NCBI GenBank assembly: GCA_002352445.1
Contig: DEIL01000149.1
Span: 1 to 13,425, forward strand
Direction of reading: 5' to 3'
DNA: 13,425 nucleotides
From: Desulfobulbaceae bacterium UBA2775
GTDB taxonomy: Bacteria > Desulfobacterota > Desulfobulbia > Desulfobulbales > Desulfocapsaceae
Under the pieces are notes generated by a model. It made no database searches and was not told the origin of the DNA. It was given only the letters and a program-made list of their open reading frames with translations. The position numbers and the translations under genes are program-made. Positions 1 through 7,550 of this stretch are shown piece after piece; within the stretch, counting starts at the first letter, position 1, and each line of letters starts with the position of its first letter.

Positions 1-148
1 GATGGTTCCAGAGAACCAACGAAAGAGATTCTGGCAGCATCTGGGTTTTCAGAATGCCTATTTCCTGTTATTCTGCTTAATTTTTATTTTCTAATGGTCA
101 AAATCACCTATTTATATTGCTGGGTTTTGAGCTACTTCTTATTACACT
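1..148. other. Left-edge sequence without a recognised gene
   Basis: I recognise no gene here. A plus-strand frame stays open from base 1 to about 303, but it resembles no family and runs through the antisense of the aminotransferase, so I treat it as non-coding. The first 17 bases match positions 1645-1661 with one mismatch, in the same orientation, and may belong to the same decayed repeat. Confidence 0.4.
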
Positions 149-1297
149 TCACGGAATCAGCACATCCAGTGTTTCGAGCAGGCGTGCGACATCATTATTA
201 TTTATATGCAAATGTGGCGCAAATCTCAGCGCGTTACCTCTCTGGCTTATATAAATGCCATGACTTAAAAGATCAGAAACTAAATTTCGATCCTGGTGCT
301 TAGGGAGTATTGCGCCAAACATGTGTGGGCATCGAAGTGACTCGCTGGGCAGATAGAAGCCTAACTTTGAAAGTCGTAAAGCAATCGCTTCATTAATCTG
401 TTTTAGTGAGTGAGAAATATTTTCAACCCCCCATTCTTTGATCTGTTCCAATGCTGCAATAGCACCAGGGAGGATTGTGGCAGTACATTTTTCGCCAACA
501 TCAAAGCGGCGAGCGCCAGGCATATATGTGTCCGAGTAATTAACCAAAGCAGAAAAGTTTTCGGCATTCTCCCGTGCAAGCCAGGTTTCTTCAAGTGGAC
601 GAGTATCGCGACAACGTTCTGAAACGTACAGTAAGCTGAATCCATATGGACACAAAAGCCACTTGTAGCCAGCTGCAACCATAAAGTCAGGTTGTATATT
701 TTCTATAGAAAAAGGCATTGCCCCAAGAGTTTGAGTTGCATCAACGACCAAAAATGTATTGTTATCGCGGCATGCTTTCGCAATAGTTGACAAGTCAATA
801 TACGCACCGTTTGTCCAGTGGCAGGTAGACAATGCAACAACTTTTACAGCATGAGAAAGACTATTGAGGATTGAATTAGTCCAGTTACCATCTTCTGGGA
901 CAGGAGTGGTAATAATTTCAGCACCTGTTTCCTGTGCCGTCCTTCTCCATGGCAATACATTGCTTGGAAACTCCTCAGCAATGATCAGTATTTTATCACC
1001 TATATGCAATTGAGGTTCAATCGCGCGCGCTGCCGTACTGATTCCATAGCTGGCAGAGGGAATTACCGCGAATCCATTTCTATCACCACCAAAAATGCTT
1101 GAAGATAATTTGCGAATTTTCTCTGCATCATCAAAAAAGTCTTTCGGAGTACGCTCCCAGGGATGACTTTTTGAACTTACCCCAGACTGTAGCCTCACCC
1201 TTGACTCATTTAGTTGAGGCGAGTTATATGCACAGTTGAAGTATGCTATTTCTTCAGGAACATCGAAGAGATGTCTTTGTGAGTTCAACAAGATCAT
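149..1297 (-). CDS. PLP-dependent enzyme, aminotransferase class V fold (cysteine desulfurase / isopenicillin-N-epimerase-like)
   Basis: This 382-residue protein has the class V aminotransferase layout. The phosphate-side region is SASYGISTAA (81-90). The ring-stacking His is probably H160 in STCHWTNG. The pyridine-nitrogen Asp is D186 in DATQTLG. The Schiff-base Lys is K212 in AAGYKWLL. An Arg near the C-terminus (R358, GNALRF) could bind the substrate carboxylate. The class includes cysteine desulfurases, kynureninase-like enzymes and epimerases. There is no neighbouring iron-sulfur assembly gene, so the substrate cannot be named. The frame extends upstream to 1429, but the ATG at 1297 is preferred: GGAGAGAG lies about 5 nt before it and the family homology begins there. 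It appears monocistronic, with no co-directional neighbour within about 1 kb upstream. It is intact, though surrounded by mobile-element debris, so it may have arrived by transfer (inference). Confidence 0.85.
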   Translation of the reverse strand: MILLNSQRHLFDVPEEIAYFNCAYNSPQLNESRVRLQSGVSSKSHPWERTPKDFFDDAEKIRKLSSSIFGGDRNGFAVIPSASYGISTAARAIEPQLHIGDKILIIAEEFPSNVLPWRRTAQETGAEIITTPVPEDGNWTNSILNSLSHAVKVVALSTCHWTNGAYIDLSTIAKACRDNNTFLVVDATQTLGAMPFSIENIQPDFMVAAGYKWLLCPYGFSLLYVSERCRDTRPLEETWLARENAENFSALVNYSDTYMPGARRFDVGEKCTATILPGAIAALEQIKEWGVENISHSLKQINEAIALRLSKLGFYLPSESLRCPHMFGAILPKHQDRNLVSDLLSHGIYISQRGNALRFAPHLHINNNDVARLLETLDVLIP

Positions 1298-1801
1298 GTT
1301 ATCTCTCTCCACTTGATTATGGCTTAATAGATACAATGTGCTATTACTTGGCCAAATTGTTTCAGTCAATAGATATATTGCCATGGTAACAATGTTAGTC
1401 AATTTGATAAAACAGCAGCTAAGGGGCAAAGTACATCAGGATTGCCGACAGAATTGGCTGTGCAGGAGTATGTGATGTGCGGCGGTGACCGCCTTCCTCA
1501 ACAGGGAAACTGGCCGATGAGTTAGGGGTGACACTAGGTCTGTCAGTCGAGGGTATGCAGAGGCCGAAAAGGAGCATTCTAGAGCTTTAGAACTGACAAA
1601 ATTACTTCCAGAAAATCGGCAGAAAATGGAGCATTTGAAATTATTGATGGTTCCAGAAAACCTTTAAGGGAAGATTACACCTATTATTGAAAAGAAGACC
1701 TCTGCTTACTCAAATCTCAAAGTCAATCTCTCAGGGACTTGCCGTTTTTATTTCGGATGATATGGTTCTTCCCTATTATTAAACTAAAATTACAAGGTTG
1801 A
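1298..1801. other. Intergenic region with mobile-element-like debris
   Basis: About 500 bp lie between the divergent aminotransferase and ferredoxin genes. No intact gene is visible. The right half carries the first copy of a diverged repeat (1567-1637) and a short match to the first bases of the window (1645-1661). Positions 1400-1560 give short broken plus-strand frames, one with a helix-turn-helix-like run (IADRIGC), possibly a transposase relic. This is too degraded to assign. Confidence 0.35.
1567..1637. repeat. Diverged direct repeat, copy 1 (paired GAGCATT motifs), possible IS21-type end
   Basis: GAGCATT occurs at 1572 and at 1629, exactly 57 bp apart. Over 71 bases this stretch matches 2129-2199 at roughly two thirds of positions without gaps. 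The strongest blocks are AGGAGCATTCT and TTCCAnAAATC...AAATrGAGCATTT. Repeated motifs of this kind next to each other recall the multiple transposase-binding repeats at IS21-family ends. That attribution is from memory, and no transposase gene remains here. Confidence 0.45.
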
Positions 1802-2041
1802 ATGTCCATGCAGCCAAAAAAATCATTTGCCATGATAAACTATGAAATCTGTAATCCGCTTATATGTAACCCCAGCGAAGGTGTTTGTGCAGCCGCGCTG
1901 GTATGTTCGCATAAAGTCATAAAACAGCTAGATGGAGTTTTTCAATCCCCAATTATATTCCAGGACATGTGCATGGGATGTTGGGATTGTATTGAAGCTT
2001 GTCAACTAGATGCTATTCGAAATTTCAGCACCAATACATAA
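1802..2041 (+). CDS. Small 2[4Fe-4S]-type ferredoxin-like protein
   Basis: The protein has 79 residues and eight cysteines. The C-terminal motif C57-x2-C60-x2-C63-x3-C67, followed by the usual ..AI.. tail, is a classical [4Fe-4S] ferredoxin site. The N-terminal set C17-x4-C22-x6-C29-x5-C35 is irregular and may bind a second cluster. Small proteins of this style are, as I recall, sometimes found beside tungsten aldehyde oxidoreductases. Here the AOR lies about 6 kb away on the other strand, so a partnership is only possible. AAGG lies 4 nt before the ATG at 1802; a second ATG at 1808 would be about 10 nt from it and is an alternative start. It is an orphan gene with GAGCATT-type repeats on both sides. 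A role as a small soluble electron carrier is inferred from the motifs alone. Confidence 0.78.
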   Translation: MSMQPKKSFAMINYEICNPLICNPSEGVCAAALVCSHKVIKQLDGVFQSPIIFQDMCMGCWDCIEACQLDAIRNFSTNT

Positions 2042-2128
2042 TTAGAATGTACTAAGTTAAAACAGAATCCTTTTGCGTAAGAAATGACCTGGTCAGTTAA
2101 TACGTGATCATGTCCAAAAAATCACCAG

Positions 2129-2199
2129 AAGAGGAGCATTCTGACAATTCTAAAGATCCAAGGTTATTTCCAAAAATCTGGCGGTAAATAGAGCATTTT
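2129..2199. repeat. Diverged direct repeat, copy 2 (paired GAGCATT motifs)
   Basis: GAGCATT occurs at 2134 and 2191, again 57 bp apart and in the same orientation as copy 1. The repeat runs to within a dozen bases of the 3' end of the intron remnant at 2211. Homology to copy 1 stops there, which fits an intron fragment joined into, or beside, an older insertion-sequence end. Confidence 0.45.
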
Positions 2200-2210
2200 G
2201 CGATCAAAGA

Positions 2211-2375
2211 GTCGAGTCGCCCGGGGGAATCTCACCCCCAGGCTCTCACAGTTCCGGACGTGAGTCTCTCGACTCATCCGGCTCCTCATGTCCCCTACTC
2301 AATAAGGTTTGCATTACTCGCAGGTTCATCCCATTTCTGGTTGACCAATAAGTAACTTCAGACATGTTACCCCCT
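2211..2375 (-). ncRNA. Group II intron 3' remnant, copy A (domain IV tail, domain V, domain VI)
   Basis: Read on the minus strand, 2284-2251 is a 34-nt hairpin that starts GAGCCGGATG, has a GAGA tetraloop and closes CACGTCCGGAAC. The AGC triad at its 5' side, the GNRA loop and the 34-nt length are the hallmarks of group II intron domain V. Next comes a domain VI hairpin (GCCTGGGGG paired with CCCCCGGGC) with an unpaired A 7 nt from a 3' end reading CTCGAC, so the splice site would be at 2211. Sequence up to 2375 (GGGGGTAACA...) is shared with copy B. The maturase/reverse transcriptase ORF and most 5' domains are absent, so it cannot be autonomous. Calling it group II rests on this secondary-structure reading. 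Confidence 0.75.
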
Positions 2376-3014
2376 GGAAATATCTTCCCAGTTTACCGGA
2401 ATGCCAAGCCAGTGGTCAGCAGACCCCCACCTGCCCGGGCCAAAAAGAATATATTTGCGCCCTTCTTGCAGCAGTGCCGAGTTAATCTTACTGATTTCCA
2501 GTGCGATCTGTTTGTTTTTGGCCGGTTCAAATGACTCCGGCTTTACATAAATTATATCGGTTAATTCCGAATTAACGGTATTTCCCAGCCCGTTTTCAGA
2601 GACACAGAATGCCTGTGCAAAATCATATTCTGTGATTTCAACCTCCAGCATTTCTTCTCTGGCACTCATCGGTCGAATCTGAAGAACCGGAAATAGCGCT
2701 TTCGAGTTGGCATCCGTCCCAAAATCAACCGCAAATTCAATTTCTACCGGACAGCCAAGTTTTACCTTACCTAAAGATAGCAGAGTATCAACTATTTCAG
2801 AGAAGGGAATCATTCTGTGTTTTAAAAGAGAAGCGAAAGTGACAATCTTATGTCCCGCGACGGTGGAAATATCTCGTATCTTGTGTTCAACGGGATCGTA
2901 TACGCTTGACAGAAGTTGAAAAGGATATTCTTCTAACCCACCACTAACATCTCTTTTTTCCAAAGACGTACTATCAGTTATTTCCTTCTCACAGGTGCTA
3001 TCTCCCATTCTCAA
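2367..3014 (-). pseudogene. C-terminal fragment of a receiver/PEP-synthase-like protein (piece 3 of 3)
   Basis: This is the distal part of the broken gene that starts at 4849. It contains the last part of the ATP-binding half of a PEP/pyruvate-binding protein: the strand EIEFAVDF, the pattern LFPVLQIRPM (the LQxRP element of PEP synthases) and the conserved block FGPGRWGSADHWLGIPVNW. The frame opens upstream of the first ATG: before it one reads QYYALRM, which matches the family just after the missing middle. Homology ends at NWEDIS, where the family would continue. The last codons (RG and stop) come from the start of the intron remnant. No RBS precedes 3014, so it is a remnant and not a gene. 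Confidence 0.8.
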
Positions 3015-3040
3015 AGCATAATATTGGCGCTGTGTGCCTT

Positions 3041-3949
3041 TTAAAGAATGATTACAGCCATTTTTTCATTTTCAGTTTTGTTTCCTACACGCTGCGTAAA
3101 CGATTTTGGTGCCCGATAATAGGTAGAAGCATATACCGTTTTAATTGCATAGAGGAGCTGACTCAGACGACATTCATTATCAGGATGATCATTAGCCACT
3201 ATGCACGTGTGATAGAGTCCTGCATATGATTTAAACTGGGCATCCTCCAACAGACTTGATGAGCGTACAGCAAGTGGATAATCGATATTTTTCAGAAAAA
3301 CTGTTAATTCAGAGACAATTGCCTCAGGAAACTCAGAACGACTGAAATGGTCACTGATTACCTCATCTGGCAAATCTTCTTTTACCAACTCTTCCAGTGA
3401 ATTGTGTTCGATAAACGAATCAAAGCTCTCTGTTGTCAGTACAAATGTCTGCGGAACTGAGATTTCAACATTGGCAAATTGTTTTAAAAGGTCGGAATTC
3501 CGGTGCAACATGGCGGAAAAAAAGGCCAGCCCCCGCGCCTTCCCTCCAAGGGAGCCATTCCCAATTTTTAAAAACTCGGTATCTGGATCAAATCTGTCCT
3601 TATCAAAATTTACGATAACGCCCTTCTGTCGCACCATCCTCTGGGTTTTGATCATTTTTATCAGATGCTGCCGATGCAGTTCGGGGCTATCAAAATCCTC
3701 ATCACGCAACGCTCTAACATTTGCCGCCAGTTCAACTTCGGCCAGAGAATAGAGCCATCTTGAGAAATCATTATTTCGGCTATGATACAAAAAAGACTCT
3801 AATGGAATTTCGCCGAGCTTTATTTCAAGGTCATAAATGTCATTTGCCTGCCCAAGCACACTCCCATCTGAAGTTTTAAAGATAAAGTTTCCAAAACCGA
3901 GATGATTTAAGAGAAATGATCTTATTTCGTCGTGCAGACCTGAACTATT
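3041..3949 (-). pseudogene. Central ATP-grasp fragment of the receiver/PEP-synthase-like protein (piece 2 of 3)
   Basis: This piece is in the same reading frame as the N-terminal piece, separated from it only by one TAA at 3950-3952. It first shows the family linker ending in GFGNFIF, then the region around YHSRNNDFSRWL. After that comes the PEP synthase ATP-binding domain with GNGSLGGKARGL and the signature PLAVRSSSLLEDAQFKSYAG. It ends abruptly after MAVII, where the family normally has a further 80-100 residues before the segment found in piece 3. That indicates an internal deletion that also shifts the frame. A GTG at 3859 could formally start an ORF, but it lies inside the linker with no RBS. 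Confidence 0.82.
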
Positions 3950-4849
3950 TTAATCAGCAAACAACGCCGGAATATTCGCAGCCAACTCACAATTATGTGG
4001 CTCTGAACTGGCAAGCAACATTGGAATATCGAATCGTTCCTGCTTTATATGATGTAGGAGATCAACTCCTGCTCGACCATCAAGTTCACAATTCCGTGAA
4101 TATCGAGCATCGGAGATAACACCGAGAATATTCGGCTTGAATGTTTCAAAGTAGTGCATTGCCTGTTCAAATGAATGCGCAACCAGTATCTTCGGTCTTG
4201 CACGCATTGTGAGAAGCCTATGCTCCTTATTTAAGCCATCGTCAATTACAGCCTGGGTTTCAACTACAAGTTCCTTATACAAGACAGGCAACATAGACGA
4301 GAGATAAAAAGGAGAATCCTCTACAAAGAGAATGACCCGTACATCAGCGCAAGTAATATCATTTTTTACGTTAAAACGATCTTCAATACATTTGATTATT
4401 GCCAGCAGGATATCTACCTGCCCTGACCAGAAGAATATATGATCAATAGAGGCGATAAGATGGTCGGCAATAGAAGAAGATGTAGGTACTGCCTCCTGAT
4501 GTGTAAGCAGGACTACCACCATATGAGGATTAATTTTCTTTATCTCACTCCCAATCTGGTAGGCTGCAAGATTGACGGAAGATGAAATTGCTATGACAAA
4601 ATCAAATGTTTTGCTTTCCATACACTCGACAGCCTCTTCGATGGACAAGGCCCAGGTCAGGCGTGGTGGTTGGCTTAGATTCAAGGCGCTGTATTCGTTT
4701 ATAATCTGTTCTGAAAGGCGGCAATCTTCTTCCATTATCCACGCCTCATAAGATGTGGAAATCAGGAGGATACGTTTCACCTTCCAGGGCATAAGATCAT
4801 GAAACAGTCTAAATCTATTTGATGGCCTCACCGCCTGAACAGGCTTCAT
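3950..4849 (-). pseudogene. N-terminal tandem receiver-like domains of a receiver/PEP-synthase-like protein (piece 1 of 3)
   Basis: There are two receiver-like domains: about residues 25-160 (RILLISTSYE..., FDFVIAISSS...) and about 168-298 (VRVILFVEDSPFYLSSMLPVLY, then GVISDARYSRN and IPMLLASSE). The second keeps the acidic ED pair and the SDAR strand, where a phosphorylatable Asp would sit. The frame stops at TAA 3950-3952 after ALFAD. Reading through gives NSSGLHDEIRSFLLNHLGFG, the normal family continuation, so the stop probably replaced a Lys codon (AAA). The start at 4849 is chosen over the ATG at 4855 because GGAG directly abuts the 4855 ATG but is well spaced from 4849. The isolated receiver part could still be translated, but with the downstream lesions the gene as a whole is dead. 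The function of these fusion proteins is uncertain; PEP/pyruvate metabolism under signalling control is an inference. Confidence 0.78.
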
Positions 4850-4909
4850 ATTCATCTCCAGTCAATACAATATGCTCTTGACTGCCTCAGGTGTTTTTTA
4901 GAACAGGTC

Positions 4910-4942
4910 GACGGATTTATTTAAAAATTCAATAAATCCGTC
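4910..4942 (+). terminator. Perfect 12-bp hairpin followed by a T-run
   Basis: The arms GACGGATTTATT (4910-4921) and AATAAATCCGTC (4931-4942) are perfect complements with a 9-nt loop. TACTTTTTTT follows on the plus strand, as in an intrinsic terminator reading rightwards, yet no plus-strand gene lies upstream. On the minus strand it sits about 70 nt beyond the agu stub and 60 nt before the receiver/PEP-synthase gene, but there it lacks a downstream T-run. It may terminate antisense transcription or stabilise the operon's 3' end. Confidence 0.55.
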
Positions 4943-5014
4943 TACTTTTTTTGCCCACCCATAATCAAATAGGCAAACTGGTCGGTGACCAGGTGGGATA
5001 AGAACCTACTTGCC

Positions 5015-5172
5015 TTACAAATCTACCGGTTCATGGGCAGTGATGCAGTGCATTCCGCCACCCCCCAAGTTAACAGCGTAAGCATTCACACCAATTACCT
5101 TCCTATCAAGAAAAACAGATTCCAACACGGCGATAGCCATGCAAAAGTAATCACTGCGGTTAGGTATTTTCT
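5015..5172 (-). pseudogene. aguA: Agmatine deiminase C-terminal stub
   Basis: Translation of the minus strand from about 5155 to the TAA at 5015-5017 gives a run with FLDRKVIGVNAYAVNL followed by GGGGMHCITAHEP. This matches the C-terminus of agmatine deiminases, where the Cys of GGGxxHCI is the nucleophile. Only about the last 50 of roughly 350 residues remain. The stub begins directly at the aguB stop codon in a different frame, so the first six sevenths of the gene have been deleted. AguA converts agmatine to N-carbamoylputrescine, the substrate of the enzyme encoded just upstream, so its former place in the operon makes sense. A stub without the N-terminal fold cannot be active. Confidence 0.82.
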
Positions 5173-6060
5173 TTATGACATTGTCTCACCGTCCAGGGTG
5201 AGGAGTGGGCCATACTGTTCAGGACGTCGATCACGGAAAACCCCCCAACTTTCACGATACTGCCGGATTTCCGCAAGATCGAAAGTATGAACCAGTACAG
5301 CTTCGTCACTTCTGTTTGCCTCCTGGACTTTTTTCCCAGTGTGATCGGCAATGAACGATGAGCCATAAAAAGTGATGTGACAGTTTTCATCTTCTGTCGC
5401 AACTTCCCTGCCGATTCGATTGGAGGCAATCAACGGCATGATGTTGGCTCCGGCATGTCCCTGCATAACACGCTGCCAATGCCGGCGACTATCCAGTGGA
5501 GGGGCCGGTGGGGGTTCTGAACCAATGGCTGTCGGGTACATAAGAATTTCAGCCCCTTTGAGTGCCATACAACGAGCGGATTCAGGAAACCACTGATCCC
5601 AGCAAATTCCTACCCCTATGTTGGCGTATCTAGTGTTCCAAACCTTAAAACCGGTATCACCGGGATTAAAATACTGCTTTTCCTGATATCCCGGGCCGTT
5701 AGGAATATGAGTCTTGCGGTAAATGCCAAGAACTGCACCACCCGCATCCACCATGGCAATAGAGTTGTAAAAAGCGTGATTTGCCCTTTCAAACCAACTG
5801 AACGGTAAAACTACATCCAGCTCCTTTGCCAACTGTTGGAAGCGAACTAGACTTGCATTTTCTTCCAAAGTTGTAGCCAGATCAAAATGTTTGGCTTGCT
5901 GCTCGATGCAAAAATATGGCGCTTCGAACAATTCCTGAATAAGAATAATATTGGCACCTTCACCGGCTGCCTGGCGTATAAGTGTTTCTGCCTTGTCCAT
6001 GTTACTGGTTAAATCCCAACTGATTGCCATCTGTGTTGCAGCTACAGTTACTTTCCTCAC
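5173..6060 (-). CDS. aguB: N-carbamoylputrescine amidase
   Basis: This 295-residue enzyme of the carbon-nitrogen hydrolase (nitrilase) superfamily has the normal length for AguB. The catalytic triad is visible: E43 in LIQELFEAPYF, K116 in YRKTHIPNGPGYQEK and C153 in GICWDQWFPE. The YRKTHIPNGPGY and QELFEAPYFC blocks and the SWGVFRDRRPEQY tail are typical of N-carbamoylputrescine amidase. It hydrolyses N-carbamoylputrescine to putrescine, CO2 and ammonia in the cytoplasm. The start is GTG with a strong AAGGAGG 8 nt upstream. It is the sixth gene of the minus-strand cluster, 69 nt after the NhaC-like carrier, and is followed at once by the agmatine deiminase stub. It is intact, so it would need AguA or N-carbamoylputrescine from elsewhere to be useful. 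Confidence 0.93.
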   Translation of the reverse strand: MRKVTVAATQMAISWDLTSNMDKAETLIRQAAGEGANIILIQELFEAPYFCIEQQAKHFDLATTLEENASLVRFQQLAKELDVVLPFSWFERANHAFYNSIAMVDAGGAVLGIYRKTHIPNGPGYQEKQYFNPGDTGFKVWNTRYANIGVGICWDQWFPESARCMALKGAEILMYPTAIGSEPPPAPPLDSRRHWQRVMQGHAGANIMPLIASNRIGREVATEDENCHITFYGSSFIADHTGKKVQEANRSDEAVLVHTFDLAEIRQYRESWGVFRDRRPEQYGPLLTLDGETMS

Positions 6061-6129
6061 GGTTCAGTCCTCCTTATACAGTTGATTCATTACACAAACA
6101 TGAATCTTCAAAATACAACCTACAACCCG

Positions 6130-7500
6130 TTAACCGATTACAATTCCTAAAATAATAAATATCACAGCCGAAATTCCAGCCGTTACCAGCGCATAAGGAA
6201 TCTGTGTGAGAGAATGATCAATGGGCCTGACTCCGCAGCCTGTCGCAGACAACACCGTAGAGTCTCCGTAAAAACAAGCGTGGCTACCGAATGCCCCTGA
6301 AGAAATGACCGCACCTATTGCCAGGCCAAGGTTGGCATCCATTGCCAGTGCAAGTGGAATGACAATAGGAAAGGAAACGGCATAAACACCCCAGAAAGAA
6401 CCGGTGGCAAAAGTAATAATGGATAATGATAGGAAGGTGACGACTGGCAGCATACTGCCACTCATAATCGGCTTTACAGTTTCGATGACATAAGTGGTCA
6501 GACCGAGGCCGTCATTTACTTCTTTAAGCATGAAAGAGACAACAACGATTGCCAAAGGAAAAATCATGGTCTTGAATCCCTCGATAATGGTGTCGAATAC
6601 CTCATTCATGCTCAATAATTTTTGAGCAACATACATAATACCGGCAGCAACTATGGCGACAACGACACCTTTCAGGGCATCTACGCCAAAATACCATGTC
6701 GCAAAGATGAGCAGAACAATCGGTACCAGGAAATTGTAAAGCTTTGGATTCGTTTTGGCAGCCTCTGCTATATCATCTTCAAGAGCTGCAATCTTACCGG
6801 TTCCCGGAGGGATAACCTCCCCGGTCTCCTGCGCTCTTTCCTCGGCTTTTTTCATAGGACCGAACACCGGGATGAGGGCAAGGGCGACCAGTGGGACCAC
6901 AAGAACTGCTACCCAGGCATACACCATATAGGGTATCGCACTTATATAAACCGATACCCCTTTGCCAACTTCAGCAGCTTCCGTTTTTTCAAGTAATCCG
7001 GACACATAAATTGCCCAGGTGGAAAATGGTATAATAACACATACAGGTGCGGCGGTTGAATCTACCACGTATGCCAGCATTTCACGTGATACCCGAAATT
7101 TGTCCGTTACCTTCTTCATTGCAGCGCTGACTGTCAACGCATTGAGATAATCATCTATAAATATTACCAACCCCAGTGCCCAAGTGGTCATCAGAGCACT
7201 TTTCCTGCCTTTCACAAAGCCAACAACAAAATTACCGAAGGCAAGCGCTCCACCGGATTTGACCAACAGTGCGATGAGGCTACCGAACAATCCACAGACA
7301 AGAATAATCCATCCGATAGTTGCATCAGCCATCACTTTTAAAGATGCGTCAACAAATGCACCAAAAAAATTCTGTTTGTTCAGAATAATAAAACCGAGGA
7401 GTGTTCCTCCCACCAACGCCTCAAAAGTGCGTCTAGTGACCAACGCTAACACCAGCACTGTAAAAGCCGGGATTAAGCTTATAATTCCAAAATGTTCCAT
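6130..7500 (-). CDS. NhaC-family Na+/H+ antiporter-like carrier
   Basis: This 456-residue polytopic membrane protein has about 11-12 hydrophobic segments and a charged cytoplasmic loop near 215-255. The motifs are those of the NhaC-type ion transporter family: FIDDYLNALTV (114-123), DSTAAPVCVIIPFSTWA (147-163), TGSFWGVYA (366-374) and GAFGSHACFYGDSTVLSA (402-419). Family members exchange Na+ and H+, and some couple this to organic or amino acids. Its place between moaD-like and aguB suggests it carries a polyamine-pathway compound such as agmatine, putrescine or GABA, but the sequence does not prove this. The ATG at 7500, with GGGAGA about 8 nt upstream, is preferred to the ATG at 7554, which would add 18 hydrophilic residues and overlap the preceding gene. 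Confidence 0.85.
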   Translation of the reverse strand: MEHFGIISLIPAFTVLVLALVTRRTFEALVGGTLLGFIILNKQNFFGAFVDASLKVMADATIGWIILVCGLFGSLIALLVKSGGALAFGNFVVGFVKGRKSALMTTWALGLVIFIDDYLNALTVSAAMKKVTDKFRVSREMLAYVVDSTAAPVCVIIPFSTWAIYVSGLLEKTEAAEVGKGVSVYISAIPYMVYAWVAVLVVPLVALALIPVFGPMKKAEERAQETGEVIPPGTGKIAALEDDIAEAAKTNPKLYNFLVPIVLLIFATWYFGVDALKGVVVAIVAAGIMYVAQKLLSMNEVFDTIIEGFKTMIFPLAIVVVSFMLKEVNDGLGLTTYVIETVKPIMSGSMLPVVTFLSLSIITFATGSFWGVYAVSFPIVIPLALAMDANLGLAIGAVISSGAFGSHACFYGDSTVLSATGCGVRPIDHSLTQIPYALVTAGISAVIFIILGIVIG

Positions 7501-7550
7501 AATTTTTCTCCCTTTTAAATTTTTGTCATTGTAGTTTTCATCCGTCGCGA

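Noticed and set aside
94..303. 69-codon plus-strand ORF near the left edge
   Set aside because: Mostly antisense to the end of the aminotransferase gene, with no RBS or family resemblance.
1440..1560. Possible transposase helix-turn-helix relic (IADRIGC run)
   Set aside because: A stop codon follows within a few residues and the surrounding frames match no transposase family I can name.
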